Shown here: piece by piece, positions 23,940 to 35,898 of the stretch
How the letters are laid out: each line of letters starts with the position of its first letter
Position numbering within the stretch: position 1 is the first letter of the stretch
Assembly (NCBI GenBank): GCA_003667245.1
Contig: RCNN01000069.1
Span: forward strand, 62,001 to 126,000
Source of the DNA: Heterostelium multicystogenum
Lineage: Eukaryota > Evosea > Eumycetozoa > Acytosteliales > Acytosteliaceae
Length of the DNA stretch: 64,000 nucleotides
Direction of reading: 5' to 3'
The notes under the pieces: generated by a model
Database searches by the model: none
The model's input: only the letters and a program-made list of their open reading frames with translations
What the model was told of the DNA's origin: nothing
Position numbers and translations under genes: made by a program

Positions 23940-25763
23940 ATGTCTGATAGTGGTAGTATAAATAAGCATCTAAAGTGTCAGATTCACAACAAAAGATATA
24001 AATTCATTTGTTACAAATGCAACATATTGATGTGTTCAAGTTGTTTGTTGAAACACTCAAAAGAACAACCTGATCATTCACTGTTCCTGGATGATGCCCA
24101 ACAAATCAGAGAATCATGTAATAAAGATATCATTTATAACATAGATCTAAATATGATCATTGACAATAGCTGTTGTGATCATTCTACTACTGGTACTATG
24201 AATAGTAATAATAATAATAGTAGTAATAGTAGTAACAAATATGATCATAATGAGTGTAATAAAAGTACATATATCAAGAATCGAGTCGAATCAATTTGGA
24301 GATCATTGAAATCATCATCATCTAAATATATTTCATACTCAGCAACAGAGAAAGAGATAACTGATCATTTCGAACAGATCTACAAGTACATTTCACTCCA
24401 AGAGCATCAACTGAAGAGAGAGATCATCAACGACAAAGAAACACTCGAACAATCGATATCTGATGATATCAATCACCTCAAACATTTGGATACAATCATA
24501 AATATCATTGATAATCTCAATAAATCAATAGACCATATTCATGACAACAACAAGCAAATTATCGATCAAGTTAATCCAGATGATAATTCAAAGGCACCAG
24601 ACATTGATAGCACTTCACAATACATGACAACAACATTGATATCATCAATAGAATCATGTTCATCATTGTCATCATTCATCTTGAACAACAAACAAACAAT
24701 ATTCAATGATCGATACAATCAACGATATGATATCAATCAACTGATCAATCAATTCGACAATGATCATCAATCAATGATTCTATATCTATTGAATCAATAC
24801 AATCAATCATTCAATGGCAAAGCAATCGATGATATCAAACAACATTCATATTCATTGACAACCAAATCATTCGATTATGAATCAATACAATCAATCATCA
24901 AACAATCAATACAATTATCAATCAAATCAGAGACAACAAACAATGAAGATCATCATTCAAACAAATCAATATATATCTTCACAACACACTGTGATAAAGG
25001 AGCAACACTCATCAATGTTTCAAACAACAATTCAATCGAACAATTACAATTGGATTATAATTTCAATCGTACATTCCAATCAATTATCAGAGTGGACGAA
25101 TATATCTATGTATTTGGTGGTAGGAATAATCTAAACAAATGGATTAGATTCTCAATCAAATCTCAATCAATTGAACACATTGGTATTATGGATGGAATTG
25201 ATCCTGACAATTACATATCAGTTTGTTATGATGGTCAAGATCATATCTATTTGGTTAATGGTTTGCATACACATCGAATTGATCGATTCAACATCAGAAC
25301 AATGACATTTGAAAGATATCATCAATTACCACAACATTATGGCTTGCAAGCATCAACAATGATCTTGAATGGAATATTATATTCATTGTCAGGTAACAAG
25401 AATATTCTATTTTCATTTGACTTGACAAACAAAACCATTTCAGAACATCGATTGCATTGCAAAGTATTCATAGCATGTCATGACAACAATGGTCATTTCT
25501 TCATTCATTCAAACAAAGATAAATGTTTCATCAAATACAATGTCTTGTCCAAAGAAACAAGCAAACTCAATATGATACCTGCCAAAGATGGAAGAGTATT
25601 TCCAATTTACCATTGTGTATCAGCAACAGAGAGTTATATTTATTCATTTGGTGGTCAAGAATATGGTAACTTCAAATATTCAATTGAGAATGATCAATCA
25701 GAACCATTCTATTTGGATGATCCATTTGATAGTAGAGAATTTTGTGGATCTATTATCTATTAA
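23940..25763 (+). CDS. B-box/coiled-coil/Kelch-like protein, intact family member
   Basis: An uninterrupted, intronless 607-codon gene and the reference for the family in this window. Residues 13-46 form a B-box zinc finger with ligands C13, H16, C24, C27, C32, C35, H39 and H46. A Ser/Asn-rich linker follows, then a coiled coil (about 115-215; ITDHFEQIYKYISLQEHQLK). A conserved central helical block (about 235-320) contains ILNNKQTIFNDRYNQRYDIN. From about 380 to 600 there are beta-propeller repeats of Kelch type (YIYVFGG, HIYLVNG, GILYSLSG, YIYSFGG). B-box plus coiled coil resembles the TRIM core without a RING, with the propeller as a likely binding surface. Substrate or partner is unknown. 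The absence of introns contrasts with neighbouring genes. Confidence 0.85.
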   Translation: MSDSGSINKHLKCQIHNKRYKFICYKCNILMCSSCLLKHSKEQPDHSLFLDDAQQIRESCNKDIIYNIDLNMIIDNSCCDHSTTGTMNSNNNNSSNSSNKYDHNECNKSTYIKNRVESIWRSLKSSSSKYISYSATEKEITDHFEQIYKYISLQEHQLKREIINDKETLEQSISDDINHLKHLDTIINIIDNLNKSIDHIHDNNKQIIDQVNPDDNSKAPDIDSTSQYMTTTLISSIESCSSLSSFILNNKQTIFNDRYNQRYDINQLINQFDNDHQSMILYLLNQYNQSFNGKAIDDIKQHSYSLTTKSFDYESIQSIIKQSIQLSIKSETTNNEDHHSNKSIYIFTTHCDKGATLINVSNNNSIEQLQLDYNFNRTFQSIIRVDEYIYVFGGRNNLNKWIRFSIKSQSIEHIGIMDGIDPDNYISVCYDGQDHIYLVNGLHTHRIDRFNIRTMTFERYHQLPQHYGLQASTMILNGILYSLSGNKNILFSFDLTNKTISEHRLHCKVFIACHDNNGHFFIHSNKDKCFIKYNVLSKETSKLNMIPAKDGRVFPIYHCVSATESYIYSFGGQEYGNFKYSIENDQSEPFYLDDPFDSREFCGSIIY

Positions 25764-26052
25764 AATAAAATGAATATAAATTTATCTATTCATTTGATTG
25801 ATGTTAGATTTATTTTATATTCAGCAATGTATTAACGAAGGTTTTCCAAACAAATATGATAGGTTACAAAGTAGAATAGTATCAAATCAAACTTCATTTT
25901 CTTTTATTCAAGACCTTATATTGTTTTGAATTTGGTTGGATGAAGATTGAAAAAATATTTATCAGAATTTAATCTTTAACAATGTAGACCTTCTTTACTT
26001 TAATTATATATGGTTATGATAGTTAACAATAATTTTAGATCTTTATTTATTT

Positions 26053-26608
26053 TTATGGGAAGGCAGAGTAATCAATCAAAGAACTATCATTGACATTGGA
26101 TTTATTTACATTTTTGTATTGGGATGATCCAAATTGAGCACTTTAATAAAGAAAATTTAAAATTAATAACACTAATATTTATAGCATTTGTAAATGAAAC
26201 TTACAACTGGCAATCAATGGCTGTTGGAGTCTTTCCTTTGGAAAACTTTAGCATAAATTCACTTCCTTTTCCTTTAAGAACAACTTTTCCATTGAATCTT
26301 AATGTATAATCATCATCGTAAACGAAATGATCTACACCAGATTTTCCATTTGAGATTCTGATAATCATCTTTTTACCAGAGCTCTTCCATGGTACCCAAA
26401 GAGCGTGATCTATAAACATTGATTAAAATTAATTAGTAATGTCATTGATAGTTAGATAAATAATGTACTTACTTGGAATTAAACTACAATCAAAAAAGTC
26501 TGCAGACACAGGAGCTTTTGGAATTGTGACATTGTCACTTGCTGTTTCTTCGTTGATAATTTGAATATCAAGATCTGAGTAATTAACAATACATGTAAGA
26601 TTATACAT
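26053..26608 (-). CDS. Small three-exon protein of unknown function
   Basis: Exons 26473-26608, 26205-26409 and 26053-26140 splice in frame (GTAAGT donors; TTATAG and TTAAAG acceptors) into 142 residues starting MYNLTCIVNYSDLD. The middle part is beta-rich (ALWVPWKSSGKKMIIRIS, then YTLRFNGKVVLKGKGS), suggestive of a small beta-sandwich. There is no obvious signal peptide and only a few cysteines. The exact frame continuity over three exons supports a real gene. I do not recognise the family. Confidence 0.6.
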
Positions 26609-27255
26609 ATTTATTATCTATTATGTTTAGAGAATATGTTGTTGAAGGTTGAAGGGTGTTTGAATATACTTTAACCGGTTTCACCTTGTAATTTATATGT
26701 TTTCATTTAGACACTGTTTCCACCCATATGGAATTCAACAAACTGCGATGTCAATCAAAATCAAACAAAAAACAAAAAGATTTTGCAAATTTCAGCTAAT
26801 TGGTGAATGATCAAAATTTGCACATGCAATAGTTTTTTTATAAATTACATCTGATCGGATTTGTATCGAACTAAAATTCTTCTTCAAAGTCTTAAAGTAA
26901 ATCAAGAGGGCTTTAGGATTGAATCTCAAATGAATTTTTATCTAAAACTGTAGATTTCTTGGCCTTACCAATCAAAAATGAAGACTAACTCTGAACTTGT
27001 TCTTTGCATTTGTTTATCAATTCTTATTATTTGCACCAACCAAAAAATCTGGGAGTGATGACTTCGTTGAAATCACTAGAAGTAAGAGAATATTCTTTTT
27101 AGAAAACAAAAGTATAAATTGGAAGTCCACTGAATAAAGAAGAACAATAAAATAAACAACACCTATCTTTAATCAAAAGATATACAAATATAAAATAAAC
27201 TTACAAATACTATTCTATTCAAATCTTTTGTTATTGAAGTAGTCCAACTATCAAA
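26609..27255. other. AT-rich spacer
   Basis: Separates the small minus-strand gene from the endotoxin-like gene on the plus strand. No coding signal seen. Confidence 0.4.
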
Positions 27256-29294
27256 ATGCCAAAGTTTGTCCAATTCTTAACCAAACAGGGTAATTATTAT
27301 GAAGTAATATTCTATGGAAATTTAATTTAACTTGCTTTAATGATGATCGAGAATAGGTAAAGAGATGTTTACTCACAATGGTCTGTCCAACTTTATGGAA
27401 AAAGGTGCTGCTGCCCAGAGTGCCAATATTGCAAATCTCTTCAATGGATCGGAGAGTGTTAGTGACAACTGGCAATTCCTTATTACCAATACAATTGCTG
27501 GAGGTCTTGCTGCCATCCCAGTTTACGGTCCTGCTTTTTCGGCTATTTCGCTGATTGCCTTCAAGTTGATGATTGATAATCCTGACCCAATGGAGGCAAC
27601 CAGAAAGGTTATTTCTGAAATGATTGATTCTGCCAAGGCTGACCTCACCGTTAAGTTGTCAAAGAAGATCTTTGAAGGTATGAATGCTGTCGAGTAGACA
27701 TTACTAAGGCTGAAGCTTTGGGTATGGCCAAGAGTGATCCAGGAGTCTTGAGAGGAAAATTTGAAACTGCTTTTTCCTTGTTTCTTTTAACCCAATCCAT
27801 GATTTTAGAAGAAGAATACGCAATTAGTAACCTTCCAATCTATGCTAGCTTTGGTTTGTTCCACATTTCATTTATGTTTGACTTCATCTACAGAAGTGAA
27901 TCCTTGGGTGTATCACCAACCGTTCTACAACACTGGAAGAACACATATGTTGAGTATCAAAGCATGTACATCTCTAAATGCAAGAAGCACTACGAGGAAG
28001 GTTTGGCTAAGATCATTGCCAAGTATCCACTGTTTGGCAGCAATAGAAATGGAAGCTACAATGCCCAATTCAATGCAATTCAGACCTACAAAAACTATAT
28101 GTATGACAAAGTATTCAGATTTGTCCACTTGATTGCAAAGCTCGAGCTTGAAAAGCTACCCTACCTCAAAGGTGGTCTAAACACCATCATTCCAGTGGTT
28201 AAGTACTCCAAGTTTATTGGAAAGACAACCATTGCAATTAATGATAAACTTATTGGTGGTTCTCCAATCTACCTTGGCCCAGCTACCGATTCCTACAGAG
28301 TCCCACCTGAGACATTGCAAAAGAAGATCACTGAAGAGAATGGAGATTTCTTCTTTAGCCCAGTTAATAGATTCTTTATGGGCGCCTCAGCAGAAACCAT
28401 GTACAACATCCAAATGGAGCAAATGAATGGTGGCGCATCACCACAGACATCTAAGATCTACGGAAATCCAAATCCACCAGCTGATTCCAAAAACCTGATT
28501 TACGTTGGCCCTATTACCACTGGAATTGCTGTTAACAAACGTACTGAGGACGGAACCGATAGACTTAAGTACATTGGTAGCCAGGCTGCAACCTTCAAGA
28601 CAGGTTGTTCCAATTACTTTGGTGTTGAGCCAGAGTATATCACCATAGATAAATACCACCAAGTCTCCAACATCATTGGAATCAATCAAACCACCTTCCC
28701 AAGAGATCCAGCAAAACCCGACAATGATCTCTATGGTATTGTCGTAGGTTTTGTTTCTGACGAGTTCGTCCCTAAAAATAGATTGAAATCACTTCAGACC
28801 AATCTTATCTCACCAATGAATCCAATCAACTATCCAAGTAAGTACTACAGTCTCTTTCCTCTGCAAACAAGCGGTGATCATCGTAATCAATCATCATACT
28901 AACTCTCGGTATCCGACAATCCAATTCGCATATTCCAGTTAAGGTTGTTGTCAATAGAGACTACCAAGGTTTGATTGGCTATCACACTGTCACCATCCAA
29001 AAAGACGGTCAAATTACCTATGGTATGGATTGCGCTGTAGAGGCCAAATTTAAATTGTATATCAATGCTGAGGCATCTGGTGCTCAATTCAAGTTTGAGA
29101 GAGGTGCAGAATCGGTTACATTAACCGCAAACACCACCTTTATCAATGCTGGTGAGTTTTCGATTGCTCCATTTGGTCCAACATCCGCTGGCTGGACTAT
29201 TCGAGTCTTATCAGGCTCTCTCACTCTTATTGGTATCTATGCCGTGCCAGTCGCCGCGCCAACTGCAGCCTCCCTAACCCAAATCTATGAATAG
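27256..29294 (+). CDS. Delta-endotoxin (Cry) N-terminal-domain-like protein, one frame break
   Basis: Exons 27256-27289, 27357-28837 and 28939-29294. The first 250 or so residues resemble domain I of the Cry/delta-endotoxin family: a hydrophobic helix (NTIAGGLAAIPVYGPAFSAI), then the helical block with LRGKFETAFSLFLL, LPIYASFGLFHISFMFDFIY and a Tyr/Cys helix ending HYEEGLAKI, which follow the order of the conserved pore-forming helical bundle. The remainder is beta-rich. The total of about 620 residues equals an activated three-domain Cry core, but domains II and III cannot be matched by eye. Domain I inserts into membranes in bacterial homologues; activity here is not shown. There is no signal peptide. 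The frame is broken once near 27693-27698. Eukaryotic introns show it is amoebal, not contaminating bacterial DNA. Confidence 0.7.
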
Positions 29295-29771
29295 AGACAA
29301 CTTTGATCGATCCAATACCTAATAAAATGCCTTTTCAATCAACTAACTGAACAACCACTAAACAACCTCTACATTGATCTGATTACTGATTATGTTTGAA
29401 GAGCAAGTGGTAACCCTGAGCTGGGCTGTTGATTATCATGTTATGATCAATTTTAGTATTAATTATATACACCACATTTAGACACTGAAAACAAAAAACA
29501 AATAAAGTCAGTTGATGATGTTTTTGATCAGATGGCGATTTTTCTCCTAATTTAATTTTGGGCATTTTTTATTTTTTTTATTTTAGATCAGCTGGTTTGT
29601 TTCGACCAAGATTTATGTGTGGTGTACCACAGTCTCACTAATTCACTTTCCTTTTTTAATATTTCATTTAATAATCAAAAATTCTAGAATTTCCATTTAT
29701 AATATATATAAATAAATATACAAATACAGAAATAATCATAGTTTTATAGTTAATATTGTATAATAATAGTA
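29295..29771. other. Spacer
   Basis: AT-rich interval between two plus-strand genes, with the presumed promoter of the TBC gene in its last 150 bp. No gene seen. Confidence 0.4.
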
Positions 29772-32440
29772 ATGAGTGGCTTATCTCCGACACCATTTGA
29801 ATTCAAGATCATATATTCAAAGCAGGGTGTCACTATATACCCTACGGATGGCGATAGCAAGGGTATCGAGGGTGTTATATCTTTGTACCATTCATATGAT
29901 ACAGGTGCGGTCTTATCGCCGTCAAAGCAGCAGCACCAAGATGACCTCGCTGCATCTTCTTCTTCGTCGTTTTCAAATTCATCAGCATCGTCGACCATGT
30001 CAAACACAATGCTCAAGTCTGTTATGTTCTCGTGGATCAGCAGTGGCAGCAGCAACAAATCGGCTTTGGACGATGACGACACCAATCAAATCACCTCGAC
30101 AAACACCAATCCACTTGCCAGATCACAGCCAATATCGATCAAGAAGTCATCATTCATATCGCTCAACTCGAGCGCGATGATATCAAACCCCAACGACCTG
30201 CACCAACAGTATCAACAATTCAAGCTAGCCTCCAAGGACATACACTCAATCAAGAAGTATACTCCGACCATTGGAACACCCTACATCATCGTACTGACAA
30301 GAAACGGAACTGCTCTGCCACCTTTCTTTTTCGAAAATGGCGGTGTAAGAGAGTTTATTAAAGCGCTTCGATCTGTTAATCCTAATCTTAAAAAGTATGT
30401 ATTACTACTCTTCTTGTTTTGTTGTCTTCTATTATATTGTATTGCTTATTGTTGCTTTACTTACACGATGTAACTTTTTGTTGTAGATCAACTTTAGATA
30501 ATAATTTGTACATGATGATGAGTGACAGCAGTGATCTGGCAGAGATACAGACTAGCTCATCGATAAAGAAGGATTCATTTCTGTCGAGTCTTTCACCAAA
30601 GTCAAATCAAAGCAATACAAATAACATTGGCCAACCTCCACTGATAGGTGCTTCTTTCCAATCGCTTTCCATTAATGATAACAACAGCCATCACAGCACA
30701 ACCAACAGCTCAGTTAATGGCAGTGTCAGTGGAAGTAGTGGCAGCTTCTTGAATATTCGATCACATTCTCCATCATCGATGGCCTCTTCTACGATTTCAC
30801 TCTCCCCAAACACCTTAAAGACACCTCTATCGACTAGCCACGGATCACCTCTCGACACTGAATCATCCGTACCATTTTCATCATCACCCAACTCATCAAC
30901 GCCGCTGTCACTCATGGAAAGCAGCGGTCCACCATCGGCCAACAAGCGTAGATTAACCAAAGAGATATCATCAAACATCTTGGATTCATTTGCTAAAGTA
31001 TCAAACTTTGCCAAGAATGCACAAAAGAGTAACTGTCAATACTATTGAATCATCCAATCTTGCACTAATTGAACTAACACGGTATCATCTCCAATCACCT
31101 AGATATATTTGAAGAACCAGCCAAGAAGATCGATAATCACTTTAGAAACTTAACACATTCTTTAGGAACCAAAAAGACTTCACCTCAACATGTACGTTGT
31201 CCCACTTTGATACTACTCCTCATTCCATTGTTTACTAATTACTAATTCTACACTTGATGGTTTAGAGTAATAATACAAGCTTAAATTCTTCATTGAATTC
31301 AAGTTCAGACTTCTTTACACCATTCAATTTGAATGCATCGGGTATTTTGGACGAACCTGCTATCAATAGAACAGAGTGCAATCCACTGAATGCAAATGAA
31401 TGGTACAGCTACTTCGATGAGGAAGGTCGTATCTCTATCATGAATCAACAACTACTCCAGAAAAAGATATTCTATGGAGGAGTACACGAGTCGATTCGTG
31501 CTGAGGTGTGGCCATTCCTGCTCAACTTCTACCCGTTTGACTCGACCCACTCGATGCGTGAAGTGATAAAGTACGAGAAGACACGTGAGTACTTCACCAT
31601 CAAGAAGCAATGGCAGTCGATCAGTGCAGACCAAGAGCTTCGATTCTCAAAGTATGCCTCGAGAAAGGCCCTCATTGAGAAGGATGTCATTCGTACTGAC
31701 CGTCTGCACCCGATGTATCTTGGTGTAGGCCTCGATAATCCTAACTTGGTCATCGTCAAAGAGATACTACTCACCTATTCATTCTACAACTTTGACATTG
31801 GCTATGTGCAAGGAATGAGCGATTTGCTCACTCCAATCTACTCTGTCATCCAAAAGGAAGTAGAGTCATTCTGGTGTTTCGTTGGTATGATGGACCGAGT
31901 GGAACTAAACTTTCACAAAGATCAAAATGGAATGCATACTCAGCTCAATACACTATCAAAGCTCCTCAAGTTTATGGATTACGATTTATATAGTCATTTT
32001 GGTATGTAATGGGAACACAGAACCGTAAGATAGACCCTCTAACTAACCTTTTATTTAATTTGATATATATAGAAAACATTGATGGTACCAATATGTATTT
32101 CTTTTTCCAATCTATATTGATTTGCTTCAAGAGAGAGTTCCCATTTGAACAGGTAAAAACACTTTGGGAAGTATTCTGGTCAAACTATATGACCAAGAAC
32201 TTGCATATCTTCATGTGCCTCTCGGTGCTTCTCAAAGATCGATCCACCATTATCGAAGACAATCTACAGTTTGATCAAATTCTGAAACTAGTTAATAGCA
32301 AAGCAGGAAAGATGGATGTCGATGATATCCTTTCATTTACTGAATCAGTCATCAACTATTTCGTAGCAAAGATATCTGTGTCTCCCGACCAAATGGATCA
32401 AACGATACGATCACTATTTGAATCAATCTATCAATATTAA
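29772..32440 (+). CDS. TBC-domain Rab GTPase-activating protein, TBC1D15/17-type
   Basis: Five exons, 29772-30394, 30487-31028, 31103-31191, 31266-32001 and 32073-32440, sum to exactly 786 codons. The N-terminal half resembles the Rab-binding region of TBC1D15/TBC1D17/Gyp7 (IIYSKQGVTIYPTDGD near the start; LPPFFFENGGVREFIKAL near residue 185), interrupted by Ser/Asn-rich insertions. The TBC domain spans about residues 430-730 and starts FYGGVHESIRAEVWPFLL. Both catalytic fingers are visible: arginine in IEKDVIRTDR and glutamine in the YVQGM motif. GAPs of this class stimulate GTP hydrolysis by Rab7-like GTPases on late endosomes, lysosomes and mitochondria. The gene appears intact, with no homopolymer break, and likely functions in membrane traffic. 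Confidence 0.93.
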
Positions 32441-33221
32441 TCACCTGTACATTTGATATCCCTTACTCCTTGTAATTAACCAACCAATCACTGCCAACAA
32501 TCAAGTCATTCCTCCAATCCCATCAACTCTTGACCCAAACTAAGCCCAACAGCCAAGCTTGTCCTCAACTTTAACTCCACATCGATAAGTTTTTCAATCT
32601 TATCAATCATTAAATTTAATTCCTTGGCCCAATTGGATTGTAGCATACTAAATTATTAACATAGGGAGACACATTAAACTGTGTTTCTCCATAGAATAAA
32701 TATTTAACAACATTATAATTCTATCACTACAAATTATCATATTAACAGAGAATAATTTTATAAATGTGTGTCAATGTGTGTGTATGTGTGATCAGTTTTA
32801 AAAGTCATGTGAGTGGAATAGTTCAGTTTTAAACACAACAATGTAATGTAAAGTGTGATTATAACTTAGAATCAGATCTACTACTATTATTAACAACTCA
32901 TATAACAGTACACTATCACCATCACAATGAATATATTATTTGACATTTCGAATTGATTGAATTAACAATTTTGTTTGATTCATCAAAGTAATCACACATT
33001 ATAGAGAGGTAATTCAAATTATGAATGTAAAGTAACAATATGTTTAATATTAAATTACTTATTTTATTAATTTTATTACAATTTAATTAGCATGGAATAA
33101 AACACTTAACTTTTATTAATTTACTTATACTTCCTACATATATATTTTTATATTACAAATAATTATTACTAATTTACTACTTCATGGTACTTTTAAATAT
33201 TTTTTAGTATTATTAACAATA
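32441..33221. other. Spacer containing duplicated Tgr-like upstream block
   Basis: No gene. The segment 32785-32940 is the first copy of an upstream block repeated before each Tgr-like gene (see the repeat entries). Confidence 0.5.
32785..32940 (+). repeat. Upstream block, copy 1, of the Tgr-like array
   Basis: Contains GTGTGATCAGTTTTAAAAGT and, further on, CTACTACTATTATTAA, AACTCATATAACAGT and CACTATCACCATCACAATG. The same ordered elements lie 5' of the second and third Tgr-like genes. It lies about 280 bp upstream of the start codon and probably belongs to the promoter region carried along in the duplication. Confidence 0.7.
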
Positions 33222-35324
33222 ATGAATAGAATAATAGTAATTCTAACATTTCTAATAATCTGTAATTGCTATTGTATTTGTGGTATGTTAGTCAATAATT
33301 GATTATCTAACCTTTTTATTAATCCCAATATATTTTTGATTTATATATATATACAGGTCAAGTACCAATAGTTTATAATGTTTCTTCCAACTATGATAAT
33401 ATTATAATCAGAGGAAATTTTTCTGTTAATAATCTATATAAGACTGTTTTCTATTTTCCAAACTATCCATATAAATATTTAGATGATTTGAAACCGATAA
33501 ATCAATCAACAATATTATATCCTATTAACACATTTAATGTTTTATCACAAAATATTACAATTTGTTCACTCCTTTATGAATGTTCCAAGACCTATGACCT
33601 ACACATAATCAGATTAGTACCAGATAATATCACAATTCCAACAAGTGAGTCCAATATTACTATTCCTGGATGTTTTTACAAGTCTCTACACAATGAACAA
33701 TTAACGTTTGATATTGGCGCAGAGCTCCATTTAATTAATAATACTGCAGCGTATTTCTCCTTAAGTACTGATATCATACAAAAATACATCAATCTCAAAT
33801 CCATTTCAACCAAATTACAAGTATCAAACATTTCAAGTAATACAATTCTATATTGGGAGTGTAAGTTATCTGTTATAAATAGTTATCAATCAATTTATTT
33901 ACAAATTATTAAAATATTAGACCCTGAGATTAATGATATTACCCAAAGTACTGATTCAATAACAATTCATGGTAAAAAACTTTGGATTTAACAAACAAAG
34001 TATTTCCGTTAAATTTAATAATGTTATCCAACATTCTGGTATTTCACTTCCAATCAATAATTCAATGATTGTAATATCAAATGTAAATCCATCATTTACA
34101 GTTTCAGTTGAATCTTACCAGAGAAGTAGTAATGAATACAGCATTGTCAATGGTAAGTATTTTCATCATCCATCTGTTAAATCTAAATATTAATAATTGT
34201 TTCTTGAAAGTTGATTCAATATCATATGGTTCTTTCTCATTCAAAATGAGAGAATCATTCGGAGGAGTCTTATCTTACATCAAATTTGGTAATATCGATT
34301 GTGGTAATATCAAATTCAGTCAAAACACATACAACTGCACCATCACATCAGCAAACACCAATGGAAATGAATCATACATTCCAAAAGTTAAATTTAGTGA
34401 TGGATTTGAATTGACCGGAAGACCAATCTTCATACCTTCATTGATCAGGAAGATATCTCCAATAGACAACAATGTAATTAGATTTACATTGTTTAAAGAT
34501 GTTGTTGATTTCTCAAATGATGATTTCAATATCAGTATTGGAGGTGTACAATGCAATTCAATGGAAGATAACATCAAAAATATCTACCAATGTACCAGAG
34601 ATACCAACAATCAATCCAATGATTTGAAGATATTATTCAGAAAGATTGAAATATTCTTAAGTAAGTTAATAATACTTGATTTGATTTGATTTGATTTGTA
34701 ATGTATTAACAAATTATCAATTGAAAGATATAATGTTATTATATAAAGTAGAGTTTATTGAAACAAATATTGTTATGATTCATGGTTTAAGAATTCTTAG
34801 ACCAAAGTCATTGTTTGTGAGCAACATGGAATGTGAATTATTATCACTTACCAATGATAATATCACTTACAGGTGTAATGAATTAGATCACACAGTTGCC
34901 AACAACTATACACTCACTGTATCAAATGATGATACTTATGAAGGTGTCATCAGTCCAATGATTATTGACAAAAAACAAAAAGGTAACAATTTAAATAATA
35001 TATTTTGGTGTTAATTTCCCAGAATTAACATTTATTTATACTTCATAGATATTTTTTTAATAGCTGTTTTGATTCCAGTTGCTGTATTTGCTGTGGGAAT
35101 AATAATCCTCATTGTTGTAATACGCAAAAAAGATTGGTAGACTTGTAAATCAACTTAAACAAAAACTAATTGCTAATCATAATTCTGGGAATGGTAATCA
35201 AGTCGAGTTAGGACCTGTAGCCAATCAACTTCAACAAGTACCTGAGGATAATCAAGGGCAAAGAAATGCAGTAGAACAAGGACCTGATGCCAATCAAGAG
35301 AGACCACCTGGAAATGTAAAATGA
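33222..35324 (+). CDS. Tgr-like IPT/TIG type I membrane protein, copy 1
   Basis: Exons 33222-33282, 33357-33860, 33921-34152, 34211-34660, 34752-34982 and 35064-35324. The product would be about 580 residues: signal peptide (MNRIIVILTFLIICNCYC), an Asn-rich glycosylated ectodomain, an IPT/TIG domain (PEINDITQSTDSITIHGK onward), a further E-set-like region, one transmembrane helix (VAVFAVGIIILIVVI) and a polar Gln/Asn tail (LVNQLKQKLIANHN). This is the layout of dictyostelid Tgr proteins (transmembrane, IPT, IG, E-set), some of which are allorecognition and adhesion receptors. Two frame breaks exist, both in A6 runs (33970-33975 and 35124-35129); with each one base shorter, the six exons total exactly 579 codons. 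The gene is therefore probably functional. Confidence 0.7.
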
Positions 35325-35898
35325 ACCCAGGCGACTAAATCCACAATACGAGAATAGATATGTTGAGACTGGACAGGGTTAGCTAAATTTCAAAATAAAA
35401 GATACTTAAATTTATTTAAAATTATAATTATATATTTTTAAGATTTTGATTGTGTTATTTAATTTATGATTTAATCTGAATTGTTTAATAAAATTCATAA
35501 AGAGTTTAACCAATATACTAATCAGTTTTAAACTGATAAACTCAGCGAAATCTCTTTATCTTTCAATGAATGGGTCCAATTTAATAACAAATGGGATTTA
35601 AATTAACTATTTATCTCTGAGTCTTGATTCATGAGTGTTCACTAATAACAAAGAGTTCTTGATTGTGATACTGAATTTAGGCTCATATGAGATTTTTCAG
35701 CACAAATTTAACACAAACTTTTTTCACATTGTTTAACCCAAAAACTAGATATTTATGATCATGTTTAAAATCATATTTTGGTGAAATTCAACAAATTAAC
35801 AACATTAATATTTACCATTTTATTAGACTATTTATTATAATACCATATTTATAATTATATATTGTTATATATTAGAAATATAATAATAATAATAATAA
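35325..35898. other. Spacer
   Basis: The first 60 bp still match the extended cytoplasmic-tail coding region of the third Tgr-like copy (compare 43005-43069), so the stop of copy 1 may be secondary. The rest is AT-rich and featureless apart from an ATA/AAT microsatellite at 35880-35900. Confidence 0.4.

Noticed and set aside
23738..23947. Open frame upstream of the intact B-box/Kelch-like gene
   Set aside because: Overlaps the real start codon in another frame; composition is consistent with promoter DNA.
35120..35135. Programmed -1 ribosomal frameshift at the A-rich run before the Tgr-like tail
   Set aside because: A -1 shift gives an early stop; the correct tail needs a +1 shift (or one A fewer). 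A run-length error fits better, especially as similar breaks occur in unrelated genes.
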